Shown: one piece after another, positions 28,588-39,800 of the stretch
Numbering within the stretch: the stretch's first letter is position 1
Layout: each line of letters begins with the position of its first letter
Assembly (NCBI GenBank): GCA_951394045.1
Contig: OX595985.1
Location: forward strand, 4,526,001-4,590,000
DNA length: 64,000 bases
Source: Nitzschia sp. DOCU1
Taxonomy: Eukaryota; Bacillariophyta; Bacillariophyceae; Bacillariales; Bacillariaceae
Reading direction: 5' to 3'
The notes under the pieces: generated by a model
What the model saw: the letters and a program-made list of their open reading frames with translations, nothing else
Database searches by the model: none
Told to the model about the DNA's origin: nothing
Translations under genes and position numbers: made by a program

Positions 28588-31500
28588 TGATCTTCTGCTT
28601 GCGTAGCCTAATACGCGCCCAGTCTGCCACAAACTGTACTGGGAGAAACATATCCCTGCCGAATACTAACTGCGCTGGGGATGCCTGTAGGGTTGTGTGG
28701 TGCGTACTCCTAATCGCGAAGGCGGCGGCAGTGAGGAACTCATCCCATGGGTTCGTTTCGTCGAGTTCTCGTTCCTCTAATTCGAAGTTACGTAACGCGT
28801 TTCCTAATACTTGGTGTACACGCTCTATTACGCCGTTACTTTGGGGATTGTATTCTGTTCAGGGCTTCCTCTCCAGGCCATAGTTCTTACATAAGTCGTT
28901 GAAGTAGCGTTTGAATGTTGAACCATTATCTACGCCCACTTGTTGAGGTCTCGGGTACCTCGCCAACCAATAAGCATCGAATACCTTCTGGCACTCGTAG
29001 CTATCAGGTTTAGGCAGTGGTGCTATTTCAAACCAACCCGTGACTGGGTCGATCATGGTCATCGCTAAGAGCTCGCGTACTCCTTTCGGAGTTCGCACGG
29101 TGTATGGTCCTACCATGTCTACGTTCACGCGCTTCCATGGTATTGTCTCCGCTTCTTTCGGCGGCAGATGGCCATATTCTTTCCGTTGCTTCTTCGTCAA
29201 CTGACATATCTTGCACGTGCGACAGTGTTGCTCGACTTTCTCTCGCAATCCTCGCCAATCGAATACATGGCGTATTGTCGCTTCCATTCGTGTCATGCCT
29301 GGGTGTTGTAGCAAGTCGTGGTAGCTTTCGACTATCCTATCTTGTAGTGCAGCCGGTACTACTACTTTACCGTACTTAGCTATAACATCTACACCTTCTA
29401 GTTTGATCCTGGTGTATTTAGAGGGAGCTCGTCTGGCTTTTCGCATTAGATCGAGGTCTTTGTTTTGGTAGTAGTATGCTACTACCTTTGGACTCAGTGC
29501 GAATCCTTCTTCTGCCGCGATATCTTCCGCGGTCACGAGGTCGGCATAGGAGATCTCGTAGTCGTCGTCATCTCTTGGGTGATGCGACATACAATACGAC
29601 ATTTGTTTCCCAATGGGAACCTCCTCTGTCGACTCATCATCTGGGTCACTATTCGGGTGTCGCGACAGTGTGTCCGCGACTACATTGTCTTCGCCTTTGA
29701 CATGCACGAACGTAGCACCGTACTCTTCCAACAGAAGACGCCAGCGAACCACTCGGGAGCTCGGCATCTTGTTGTACAGAATATTTAGGTGGTCCGTGTG
29801 TACTACCAGCTTTTGACCAAGGAGAATATTCCTAAATTCCTTAAGCGTCTCGACTATACTTAGCAGCTCCTGTTCGCCTGTCGTATAATTCTTTTGGGCG
29901 GAGTTCAACTTCCGACTATAGAACGCCAATGGCTTTCCGTCTTGCATAATTACGGCGCCCAATTGATAATCGCTAGCATCCATATATATGTGGAATTCTT
30001 TGTTGAAGCCGGGGAAGTTCAACAGCGTCTCTCGCGCTACTGCTCGTTTGATCGATTCGAATGATTCATTGCATTCGGTAGTCCATTTCCACGGGACTGA
30101 CTTGGAACATAACGCCGTTAGCGGCGCCAGTATGTGTGATCGCTTCCGCCACATATCACGGTAGTAATTTACCATGCCTAAGAAACGTCTCAGTTGTCGC
30201 TTCGTTTGCGGCGGCTGCATCTTCAGTATCGCTTCCACTTTCTTAGGTTGGGGATGGATACCGTTACGGGAAATCTCGTAGCCTAGGTACTCAACGCGGT
30301 CGGCAGCAAATTTGCATTTGCGTACATTCGCGCGGAAACCAGCTTGTTCGAGTCGTGCGAGAACCTCTTTGAGCTTTGCGACATGGTCGCTAAATGTGCC
30401 TTTGCTCGTTATCAATATATCATCCATGTAGACTTGTACGTACTCCAGGTCACCAAGGAGACGCATCATGATACTTTGGAAAATATCAGGGGCATTGGAT
30501 ATACCCATCGGCAGCACCTGGTACTGATATAAGCCCCACGGCATTACAGTACCGAGGAGGCCTTGGCTGTACTTATCCATTGGAATGTGATAATAGCCCA
30601 TGCTGAGGTCAATAGCCGTTGCCCATTTAAAGCCCTGGAGTTTTTGCAATAACTCGTTGATCTTTGGCAGTGGGTGCGGCTTGCGCACAAGATATTCGTT
30701 GAGTTTCCGAAAATCTGTAAGTACGCGCACATCACCCGTTTTCTTCGGTTGAATGAACGTGCCGGCCGTCCATGTGGATAGGCTGACACGCTTCCAGATT
30801 CCAAGTTTTTCGAATCGTTCGATCTCTTTTCGCGTCATTTGCTCGTACGCATGAGGAATGCCGAATGGCTTAGCATGATACGGCTTTGCTCCTTCTTTTA
30901 ACTCTAGACGAATAGGATCTATTTTAAGTTTACCTAATCCGCCTCCGAATAGTGTGGGGTGCTGCTTCAGTTCAGCTAGTAGCTCGTCTCGCTGCTCCTT
31001 AGTCAAGTAGTCGAGTGAGTCAACAAACTCTTCCATCTCAACTTTGGAGTAGTCGGCGTCAAGGATCTTAGCTTGTCGTTCTTCCGCCGCTTGAATAACG
31101 GGGGCGTCTTGAGACATCTCGTACAGAAGCTGTAGAGCCTCTGGATCCGTCACAACACCACTTTCCTTCATCTCGACTTCGCTATCGCCCCATCGAATCG
31201 TTCGTTTCTCGAAATCGAGTACAAACTTCAATTCGGCTAATAGGTCAAGTCCTAGAATTAGGTCGTAAGGTGAGCTTTCGCGATCTGTGTGCTCGTCGAC
31301 GTGACATGGCCAGTGTATCTCTTTACTAGACGAGAGTTCGGGGATCCTGAAGCAAATCATTCCGACTTTGTCCGTCTTGAATTTGCCGCCCATTGTAGTC
31401 CAAGTAGTAACTCGTTTTCCAGTGGGAACGAGCTGGCTAAGCGTCACAACGCTCTTAAGAACGATGGAACGACTAGTACCCGTATCTAGTAGAGTTCTAA

Positions 31501-32212
31501 GGACATAGGATTCACCTCTAGGATTTACCGCTTCGACGACTATTTCTGTAGTTAGCCGCCTGGCAATTTTCCTATTTGGCTCTATTCCAGGGCGTGACGT
31601 TCGAATAGCAAAACTATGTTCATTTTCGCTATTGTAGTCGATGTAGTCGCTCTCGGATTCACTACTTTCGTTACTGCTACTGTCCGAACGATTATTCAGC
31701 TGGAAACTGACCTGCCTTTTGGCTTTGGTCTTCCCTTTTTCTTTCTTACTTTGTTTCTTAGCGAGGGCTTTCACGACAGTCTCCATCTGGAGTGCCGAGA
31801 ACATGTTCTCACGGGCTCCACGCGGACGCTTGTTTGGGCGATCCTTGGCATTGCCAGGAAGGCTCCAACACTTGTCATCGGGGGCCGGATGAAACTTGCC
31901 GCAGTGCTCGCAGGGCTTCTTTCTGTCCCCCTTTTCGGCTTTCTTGCGGTCTTTGCCTCTCTTTCTTTTCTTACCGCCGTCCTTGCTTTCGCTTTCGGAT
32001 CGTTCGGCGTTTTTCTTTTCTTTGTTCTTTTTATCTGCTCTGACCGCATCGTCGAGGACGTGCTTGGCCTCGAGCTTTTCCAAGTATTTGTAGTACTCGT
32101 CGAGCGTCATTGAGAAGGGATCGATGTTCGAGGTGAGCAGGTCTCGCTGCCACTCGATCCTTTTCGCTCGGTCGAGGATCTCCACGAGTTCGTCATCGTC
32201 GAAACATCTCAC
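28588..32212 (-). pseudogene. Gypsy copy 1 Pol (protease-RT-RNase H-integrase), truncated
   Basis: After the frameshift near 32205 the frame runs 1117 residues. It covers the Gag C-terminus with zinc knuckle CEHCGKFHPAPDDKC, protease LLDTGTSRS, RT (VYMDDILI), RNase H (YMDASDYQ, where copy 2 has YTDAS) and integrase HHCC and two catalytic Asp. A Ser codon TCA has become TGA at about 28859, cutting the integrase before its catalytic Glu (NGVIERVH). The frame stays recognisable to 28586 (DASNKREN end missing), where the 160-bp external segment replaces the C-terminus. It is not functional. Confidence 0.93.
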
Positions 32213-32828
32213 CGCTCGTTTTGTCTTCGGGGATCGGGAAGTAAGGTAGCATGTTGTTTTGATGGAGTAGTTCGGCCTTGAAGTTGGCCAACGACATCTC
32301 CATCATGAACACGTGATAGCGTAGATAGTTTCGCTGGCGGCGGTAGGCGTGCTCGGTGCCGAAGTAGTACTGCCCCATTCGTTGCATCGCCTCGTTAAAG
32401 GTGTCGTCCGGGGTCTCTTCTTCTTCTTCGTCCGACTCGTCAATGTTGTGACGTAGGTTGGCAACGATGTCTGCGAACCTTTGCCTTGCCTCTCCAGCGA
32501 ACAACGCCTTCGCATACTTGATTTTCTTCTCCCCATCGTCCAAGGGGACGTCCCGAATCAACTCGTCCATCTGCATCCGCCACTTGACCCATCGTTCGGC
32601 GTCGCCTTGTTCGAAGATAAAGCAACGCGTTTCGAACTCGTCCGAATCCTCATCGGTTGGGTCTAACTTGATCTTGACCTTCTTGGACTTCTCATCATCT
32701 TGGAGAATCTCTTCGTCCTTGGGTTTCTCGCGACGGAAGGGGATCAACGGAGGGTTGACGTGAGCGGCTTGAGTCAGAAGCAACGCAACTTTCTTCGCGT
32801 ACTCGTGGTTAGAGTAGGAGGTCTTCAT
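32193..32828 (-). pseudogene. Gypsy copy 1 Gag, N-terminal part (frameshifted)
   Basis: Residues 1-207 match the Gag of copy 2 (MKTSYSNHEYAKK to PIPEDKTS). The frame then breaks because of an extra base in the AAA at about 32212-32214 (plus strand GAAAC versus GAAC) and ends EMFRR. It starts 25 bp inside the 5' LTR. It is the capsid/nucleocapsid part of the polyprotein. Confidence 0.92.
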
Positions 32829-32840
32829 CCTTCAAACGGG

Positions 32841-32852
32841 AGTTTTAAAACT
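32841..32852. other. 12-bp palindrome at the primer-binding position of gypsy copy 1
   Basis: AGTTTTAAAACT, one base from the 5' LTR edge; the same in copy 2 at 50275-50286. No TGG-initial tRNA complement is visible. Confidence 0.7.
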
Positions 32853-32853
32853 G

Positions 32854-33471
<618 letters not shown>

Positions 33472-33657
33472 GGCACTTCGGGAACTTCCTCCCATGGTGC
33501 AAGCAAGAATTTTAAGGTGAAGAACTCTGTCCTCAAGAGCATTGGCATGATCTTTGTTTTGCAAATAGACCAGTGGTACAACTTTAGTTTCAGGGCCAAG
33601 AAGAACCTCACCTGGTCCATCCTCTGGCACCAAAGACAAATCAACATAAGATTCCAT
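33472..33657 (-). pseudogene. Unidentified protein gene, 5' part (split by gypsy copy 1)
   Basis: The ATG at 33657 begins MESYVDLSLVPEDGPGEV, continues through VVPLVYLQNKDHANALEDRV and is open to the LTR. It joins 27808 in phase; see the 3' part. The first 160 bp next to the LTR also occur inside the gypsy element. The product is unidentified, although the VPLVYLQN..VLHLKILA pattern of beta strands would fit a small barrel fold. Confidence 0.5.
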
Positions 33658-34092
33658 GATGAATGTTGAGCAATAGGAATTATGAGGAAATGTGTGGTGC
33701 TATGTAAAATTGAGAGCAACACTGCAGAAAAGAAACATTTTTTCATAATTTTAGTGTATTTTATGATGCAGATTTCAAAATATGTGCTTCCCGGTGTGCA
33801 GTGCATTCACTCTGCATCTGACGCATGATGCATTTGGCGTGGAGCATGCTAACTAACAGAAATTGTATTTCCAATGGCAAAGAGTGTAGGTAGATCATTT
33901 CCTTTCCCAAGTATTCAGACAGCAGGTACGAAACTTGTTTAAGTCATTTGAATGGTGCTACATAGTGCTTACTTGCACAGCCTACATTTGGCAGTGCCAT
34001 ATAGCTTAAAAAGACAACGCAGAAACAAGTACGAAAGAAATAGTAAAAGAATACATTAACTTGTGTTGAGAAAGTACCACATTGTGAATTAT
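33658..34092. other. AT-rich intergenic stretch
   Basis: No coding sequence is supported. It lies between the stop of the gene at 34093 and the start of the gene at 33657 and probably holds a terminator and a promoter. No motif is named. Confidence 0.35.
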
Positions 34093-35142
34093 CTAATAAT
34101 AACCAAGTTCAGCTGCTGCAATCTCAGGATATGGCTTCGAAAATAGTCCATCGGCAAGCTTACGATTGGCAGAGTAAAAGGCAGAATGGAGATGCCGTTT
34201 TTGGATGATAAGTTTTGTAATTCTCATAACATCCTCATCCAAAAGATAGGAGTCAAGAGATGGAGTCATGGATGGAGTTTGATCAAAATCCATGGGGACA
34301 GCAGTAAAAGAATCAGAGACGCTGGCTTGATTGATTCCCTTGGTAGAATTTTGGTACGGATTGGCTTTGCGCCAATTGTTTAGGAAGTTAGAAATAGACT
34401 CAGCAATTCGCTTGCATTCATTCGTGGTAAATCCCATTGGCCTGAAGCAAACAATGTAACACTTTTTGTACTGAGTTTTTCCCTGTCCTGTTTTGAAGAC
34501 TGCCATATTCTGGTCCTTGGAAAGCCTACGGGGAGCAATGGCAACAACCGGCACATGTTTGAGAAAAGCTTTTTGTTCTTCATTTTTGTCTTCATTTGTG
34601 GTGATGAACTTGAGAAGAGGAAAGACAAAAGCTTCATCATTCCCTTGGTTGATCTCAAATAAGGCAAGCAAATTGGAGCAAGTTCTTGTCACCATCTTGG
34701 TTCAATATTGGTGCGAAACATTTGTGACCATTGCAAGAATGGAACAGCCCTGTTATCATCTGTTGATGTTTTAAATCTCTTATCACGATCGGGTGATACT
34801 ACAACAGCATTGATTTCAGAATCTTCCTCCATGGTCTCCTCAGATTGGACTTGTGGAAGTGAAGGAGCCAAGTTTTTATCCACATTATGATTGTCCTGCA
34901 TACTTTCTATATTGACACGCTTCATGATTGTTTTTATGAGTGCTTTACCCAAAGGGTCCATGAAAAGTTGTGGAAGAGATCCTATAAAAAATAGAAAATA
35001 TTATTGATTTTGTAGAAAAACATAAAGATAGTAGTGCGACCCTACCTGCTTGGAGGAAGTTTAGGTCCCTTTTTTCGAGTTCCCTTAGCAGAAAACAAAG
35101 ATTTGAAGAACCCCAGGGTTTTATGGTGAGTGGTTTTGGCAA
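34093..35142 (-). pseudogene. Unidentified spliced gene of the cluster (one frameshift)
   Basis: Exon 1 (about 35142-35046, RELEKRDLNFLQA) is joined across a 64-nt GT-AG intron (34982-35045; GTAGGG donor, TTTTTATAG acceptor) to exon 2 (SLPQLFMDPLGKALIKT). The exon 2 frame ends at FRTNIEPRW near 34690. An overlapping frame starts at once (MVTRTCSNLLALFE) and runs to 34093 with good coding composition, so a one-base shift or a genuine ATGGTGA overlap occurs there. The protein is about 320 residues, soluble, Lys/Asn-rich in the second half. No domain is recognised. No ATG precedes exon 1, so another upstream exon may exist. Confidence 0.45.
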
Positions 35143-35143
35143 T

Positions 35144-35173
35144 GCGCTTGTTTCCCCTGCGGGGAAAAAGCGC
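35144..35173. other. Hairpin element, copy 1
   Basis: GCGCTT..TTTCCCC..GGGGAAA..AAGCGC forms a 13-bp stem. Copy 2 lies 134 bp away within a degenerate direct repeat that includes TTTTGGCA before it and ATACTACAT after it. Confidence 0.8.
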
Positions 35174-35277
35174 TACCTAAGTTGTAATACTACATTATTT
35201 GTGTGTTTAACCAGATGCTTGTGACCTTGTTGCCTGTTTGGGTTACCAAGGCTTCTTCGGCTTGTGTTTTTGGCACC

Positions 35278-35307
35278 GCGCTTATTTCCCCTACAGGGAA
35301 AAAGCGC
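35278..35307. other. Hairpin element, copy 2
   Basis: GCGCTT..TTTCCC..GGGAAA..AAGCGC. Loop bases differ from copy 1 (CTACA instead of CTGCG), and the stem is kept except for one outer-loop pair. Confidence 0.8.
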
Positions 35308-35396
35308 TAGCTTGATTGCGATACTACATCTTTGGTCCTTGTGGTGTTCCTGCTAAAGTTGTAACCACTACTAAACTGATGTCTACAAGTAATATA

Positions 35397-36154
35397 TTAA
35401 TGTTCCTTTGGTTCCGCATGACAAAATTTTAGAGGAGGCTTTTTGCTGATCTTGGAGAAGTTGTGGCCAGTTAAGTCGTGTCGAACTCTTTTTACCTTAG
35501 GCTGTTGAGGAGTATTAAATACTGTAGTGTCAATGGTATCATCAAGACATTCCTTTTTGCGTGCTTGCGCATTCCCAGAACTGACGTCTTTTTCATGTTG
35601 GTACTCATGAAATTTTCTGTGCTCTTTGTATGATGGAAACAAAGTTGGTTCATAAGGATGTTGGTGAAACGTTATGGTAATTGCTGCTGGCAGGACTCCA
35701 CTGAAGTTTTCTTGTTGTTTGGATGGAAGTTGGGTCCCACAGGTTTTCTCTTGAAGAAAAAGATGAGGAGGATGACAGTTGTTGCCACAATGATGGGTCA
35801 GAATGTCATCAGGGCAATGGTGCATCATGAGATCATAAAGGGACATTTTTGTTGCTCCACAATCAAGACAGCCAAAACATGGTGCAGTTTTTCCTATGTT
35901 GGGGTGAAACTTCATAATACAGGAAAGAAAAATTGAGTTGAATGATCATGAGAAAATGATCAGAAAAGACTTACCTCACGTTCTTTGGTTTGCACAAAGA
36001 TAGTAGTTGGTTCAGCGTTTACAGGGAGGTCAACTGATTCGGCCCAGCTTCTTGGATCAACAACACGAATGCCATGATAAAGTAGTCCCAAGTTCGCATC
36101 TTTTGCTTTTGCTCTGGTGAGAGATTCCTGAAGTTGTGCGGGATTAAGAATCAT
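35397..36154 (-). CDS. Zinc-binding Cys/His protein with one intron, unknown function
   Basis: The ATG at 36154 (MILNPAQLQESLTRAKAKD) opens exon 1, which ends FVQTKERE at 35975. A 65-nt intron (35910-35974) starts GTAAGT and ends ATGAAG. Exon 2 continues in phase (FHPNIGKTAPCFGCLDCG). The spliced protein is about 230 residues. Cys/His residues cluster at CFGCLDCG, MMHHCPDD and LTHHCGNNCHPP, a pattern consistent with one or two zinc sites but not one I can name. The C-terminus is basic (VKRVRHDLTGHNFSKISKK), as in nucleic-acid-binding proteins. The start is divergent from the histone H3 gene, 166 bp away. It is probably cargo or an accessory gene of the Helitron-like element. Confidence 0.6.
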
Positions 36155-36320
36155 GATGGAAATGCAATATAATGAACATATTTTTCTTTTTGTATTCTGT
36201 ATGGGACACTTTCCTTTCATAGCTTCTGTGAAAAACAAAAATCTCATGACAAAATTCATGGTTTCTACTAACAGAACAAAAATATGGTGAATGGGCACAC
36301 AAACTGAAACTTTGCGAATC
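36155..36320. promoter_or_regulatory. Short divergent intergenic region (zinc-protein gene / histone H3 gene)
   Basis: These 166 bp separate the two start codons. The region is AT-rich. It is probably a shared bidirectional promoter; no TATA or initiator element is convincing. Confidence 0.35.
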
Positions 36321-36731
36321 ATGGCACGAACTAAACAGGCAAGGCCTCAAAAACGAGTACAAAGGACACCAAATTGCAAGCAGCAACAAGGAAATAAAGA
36401 AATCAGGGAGGGTGTTGCAATAAGTGAGAACGTTAATAGAAAACGGTATAGGCCAGGAACAGTTGCTCTGCGGGAAATTCGAGACTATTTGAAGCCTACT
36501 ACTTTAGAAATTGAAAAGCGTCACTTCCAAAAATTAGTCCGACAAATTGTTGAAGAAGATCTCAAGAAAAAACTCCATTTCCAAGCCTCTGCTATTTTAG
36601 CGCTGCAAACTGCGTCTGAAGCCCACCTTATTGGGTTGTTTGAAGAAGCAAATTTATGTGCTCTGCACAGCAAGCGTGTAACAATCATGGCAAAAGATAT
36701 ACTACTAGCAAGGCGCATTCGTGGAGAATGA
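36321..36731 (+). CDS. Divergent histone H3 variant
   Basis: A complete intronless ORF of 136 codons, the usual H3 length. It begins MARTKQ and contains [15 protein letters not shown] (alpha-N), [19 protein letters not shown] (alpha-1/loop 1), [18 protein letters not shown] (alpha-2) and [19 protein letters not shown] (loop 2/alpha-3), ending RGE. It should pair with H4 in a nucleosome. The Lys4 context is kept, but neither ARKS motif (K9, K27) exists and the KKPHR segment is replaced by VNRKR. The loop 1 region is one residue longer than in canonical H3, a feature of centromeric H3. It is on the opposite strand to its neighbours, 85 bp from the Rep gene stop. Whether it acts in the element's own chromatin, at centromeres or not at all is unknown. 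Confidence 0.93.
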   Translation: MARTKQARPQKRVQRTPNCKQQQGNKEIREGVAISENVNRKRYRPGTVALREIRDYLKPTTLEIEKRHFQKLVRQIVEEDLKKKLHFQASAILALQTASEAHLIGLFEEANLCALHSKRVTIMAKDILLARRIRGE

Positions 36732-36815
36732 TCATAAAGATTGTTGGTAGTTGAATGGGTACATTTTTCCTAAGATACATAACGATGGTAGTTTTGTGAA
36801 GCAAAATTCAAACAA

Positions 36816-39800
36816 TCAATTCTCCTGTGCAATTACTCCACAACGTATAACTCTGAGATTCTGTCTCCTTGAAGAATTCCATTCATCAGCCATTTGGTAA
36901 CCTAAATGAAGTAGTCCCTCAGCATCCATGAGTTGCCGATGCCTCCTGGATCGTGCCTTTACTTTCCATATGCTCTCAAAGGTTTGTCGATCCCTTTTTT
37001 TGTAAAGCCAATTACCATACCATATACTGCCCATGGTTGAAGGAATCGTTGATTTGTAATAGTGGATCCATCCCCACTGTTATGCTGCATCAAGCGGCGA
37101 CGTATGTTTTTTGTCTCACCAATGTACATTACACTGGTATCCCTTGTAGAAACCAATTGGTAGACTATTCCATGATTTCCAGGTGGCAGTTGGGCATCAC
37201 AAGGCTGGAAAACACATGGGTTCTGCACAATTGCAACATTGTTGCTTGCAGTTGTAAGCTGACGCAAAAGAAGGCGAATATAGGGCAAGAACCGGTTTGT
37301 CATTTTTAGCACCTGTAAAAAATGTTCTGCGACTTCAGTTGCATTGCCAACAATGTAAATATCCCGAGCCCTACGAGTGCGACTCAGAAGAACCACAACC
37401 TGTGCAGCCTCCCATAATGTATAGTCATACGTGTCCTCTCCATTGGTAACCTGGGTAACAATTGATGATAAAGTACAACCCATGCTCCCATGGATGGTTG
37501 CTGCCACTCTGGGCTTGAGACCGTATTGTGTTCTTCGTGCTTGAATGCCTCGAAAAACTGTTTCATTGGGTGAAGTAGTGTAGGAAACACTGACTTTCTT
37601 CCAACCACGTTCACTTAATGCATTTTCATTGAAAAAATCCATTGGGGGGAAATCCTTGCATCCAGGAGGTGCAGCCCAAACTTTAATAGGTTCTTTGTTT
37701 TGAACTTTGCCTTCATCCAATTCCAACAAAATAGCCAACTGTCCCTGTTGAAAATGTTTATCCTTATGGCAGAATTCGAATCTGGCATTTCGATAAAGAA
37801 CAAGCTGCTGTTTCCGCCGTTGCTGCCTTGATAGTTTTCTGACAACAGGAGGAGTTGCAGGATGCCAATTTCCCCCTGTTGTTGATTCCTCATCACTTGC
37901 TTCAGAAATCACAAGAGGAGTTCCACTTCGACGAAGACGCCTCAGCATGAGTTTCTCTACCTGCAGGCAGGGTTCACGTCTTCCAAAAATGAAAACTGCT
38001 TCTTCTGGAATTCGTGAATCAGAAAGGCTGGATACAAAGGTACAATTATTTGAAATGAGCTCAATGAATCGTTCAATGTCTCTGTCAGTCCATGTTGTAT
38101 TTCTGGTCAAAGCACATATCTCTCTGAGTGCAGCGCAATTGGCAGCTCGCACGGACTCAGTGAGCTCATAAAACTTGAATTCCACAATCATGTTGATAGA
38201 CATCATGACTGGTGTTCCCTGCCAAGGCATGAGTTGCAAGATATCTTCTGAAGCTATTACCAGCAAGCCGCCCATGAAGAGAGCACTGTGCTTCACATAT
38301 CTGGCAATCATGTCTAGAGTTGCAAATAACTCAGCAGACAGTAATCCAAGCTCATCAACATATAAAAAGTCCAATGATTGCCACAAAAATAGCAACTCTG
38401 GGTTTCGGTATAAGGCAGCAAGCGCATTTTCCGCCATTCTTCCTGGAGTTAATGCTGTACTTGATGCTTTTAGACAACCAAAGCGATGAATGTGCTTTCC
38501 TCCAAGTTGCTTTGCCCGGTCAGCTACAACACTGGTTGGTAGACCATTGAGCCCTTTACACATCGCATAAAGGCAAGCGATTTCACAAACTGTGGTTTTT
38601 CCAGTTCCCGGAGCCCCCACCACTACCAAGTTTTTGTGATTTTTTGTTGGGTTAATGTAAGCATCAATCTCAGCTTTCATTCCAAGTAATGTCCTGGTCT
38701 GCTCAATATGTGACACAGAATTTTGGTCAAATGAACGAGGTGGAGGGAAAAAAACAGATGTGTCAATTGCAGAAGGGTACTGTCTTGCAAATTGAACCAT
38801 CTCTTTTTCGGGCAAAACAGTGGCATGCCCGCAAGCAGTAAGATCGTTCAAAAGTACATCAATGAACAGTGCACGCTGGTTCATTAGGAATGTCTGAGTA
38901 GATGCGTTTGTCTCATCCACCATGTGACTGTGTAAAACAGAAGGGAGAGGTGGGGTATCAAGGATGGTTTTGCAAAGCATGTCCTTGAAGGTAGTATATG
39001 CCAAACAAAGATTACGATCAAACTGAAATGTTGATCCAGGCTGGATTGCAAGAAATTTGCGTACGTATCGACCAGTCAAGTTCAAAATGGAGGCTTCTGC
39101 ATGTGTTGGATCAAAAAGTCCTGCATGAATAAATGCAGAGCGTATGTTGCCACTTAGCATAAGTTCATATTCTGTCTCAAAACTCCCTATCGAAAGAAGA
39201 AGATGAATCAGAAAGCGATTTCTGTTTTTTGGGAACACAGGAGTGTGCCAGACCACAGGTATATTGTTCTTTGATTTCAATGAGAGAAATCTTTTCTTTA
39301 TTTCTTGAAAATCTTGTTGGGCACGTGGAAGTGCCGGAAGACGGATAGGCACAGTCTTCTTGATAAAAATATTACATAGACGTTGGATTTTCAAAAGAAG
39401 CGCAAGCATTTCTTGTTTGTATATGTTGCCGCCAAAATGTATTACATCTGAATTCTGGGCATATGCCAGGATTTCATCAACTGCTCCTTGTCGTAACCTG
39501 AGTTTGCAATTAAAACCATCCAACCATTCACTGTGTTCGATGGAAACTTTTACGTTCTGCTGGACATAGGCAAGAGAAGCCTGAGGATCAAACAATGCAG
39601 CAACAGTTTCTCGTTCAAACCATCGTAAATAGTTACGTTGTTCCCGTACAAATCGTAATTCAGGAGGACGCATGCTGAAATAAGTGGTTGCATCAGTTGA
39701 TAATGGAGCACGTAGCTCATCCTGAATAGTGACAATCTGGCTGTCACTGAACAATCTTGTTGCAGGGAAACCTGCAATTGACATTCTTGCTGTTTGCCCT

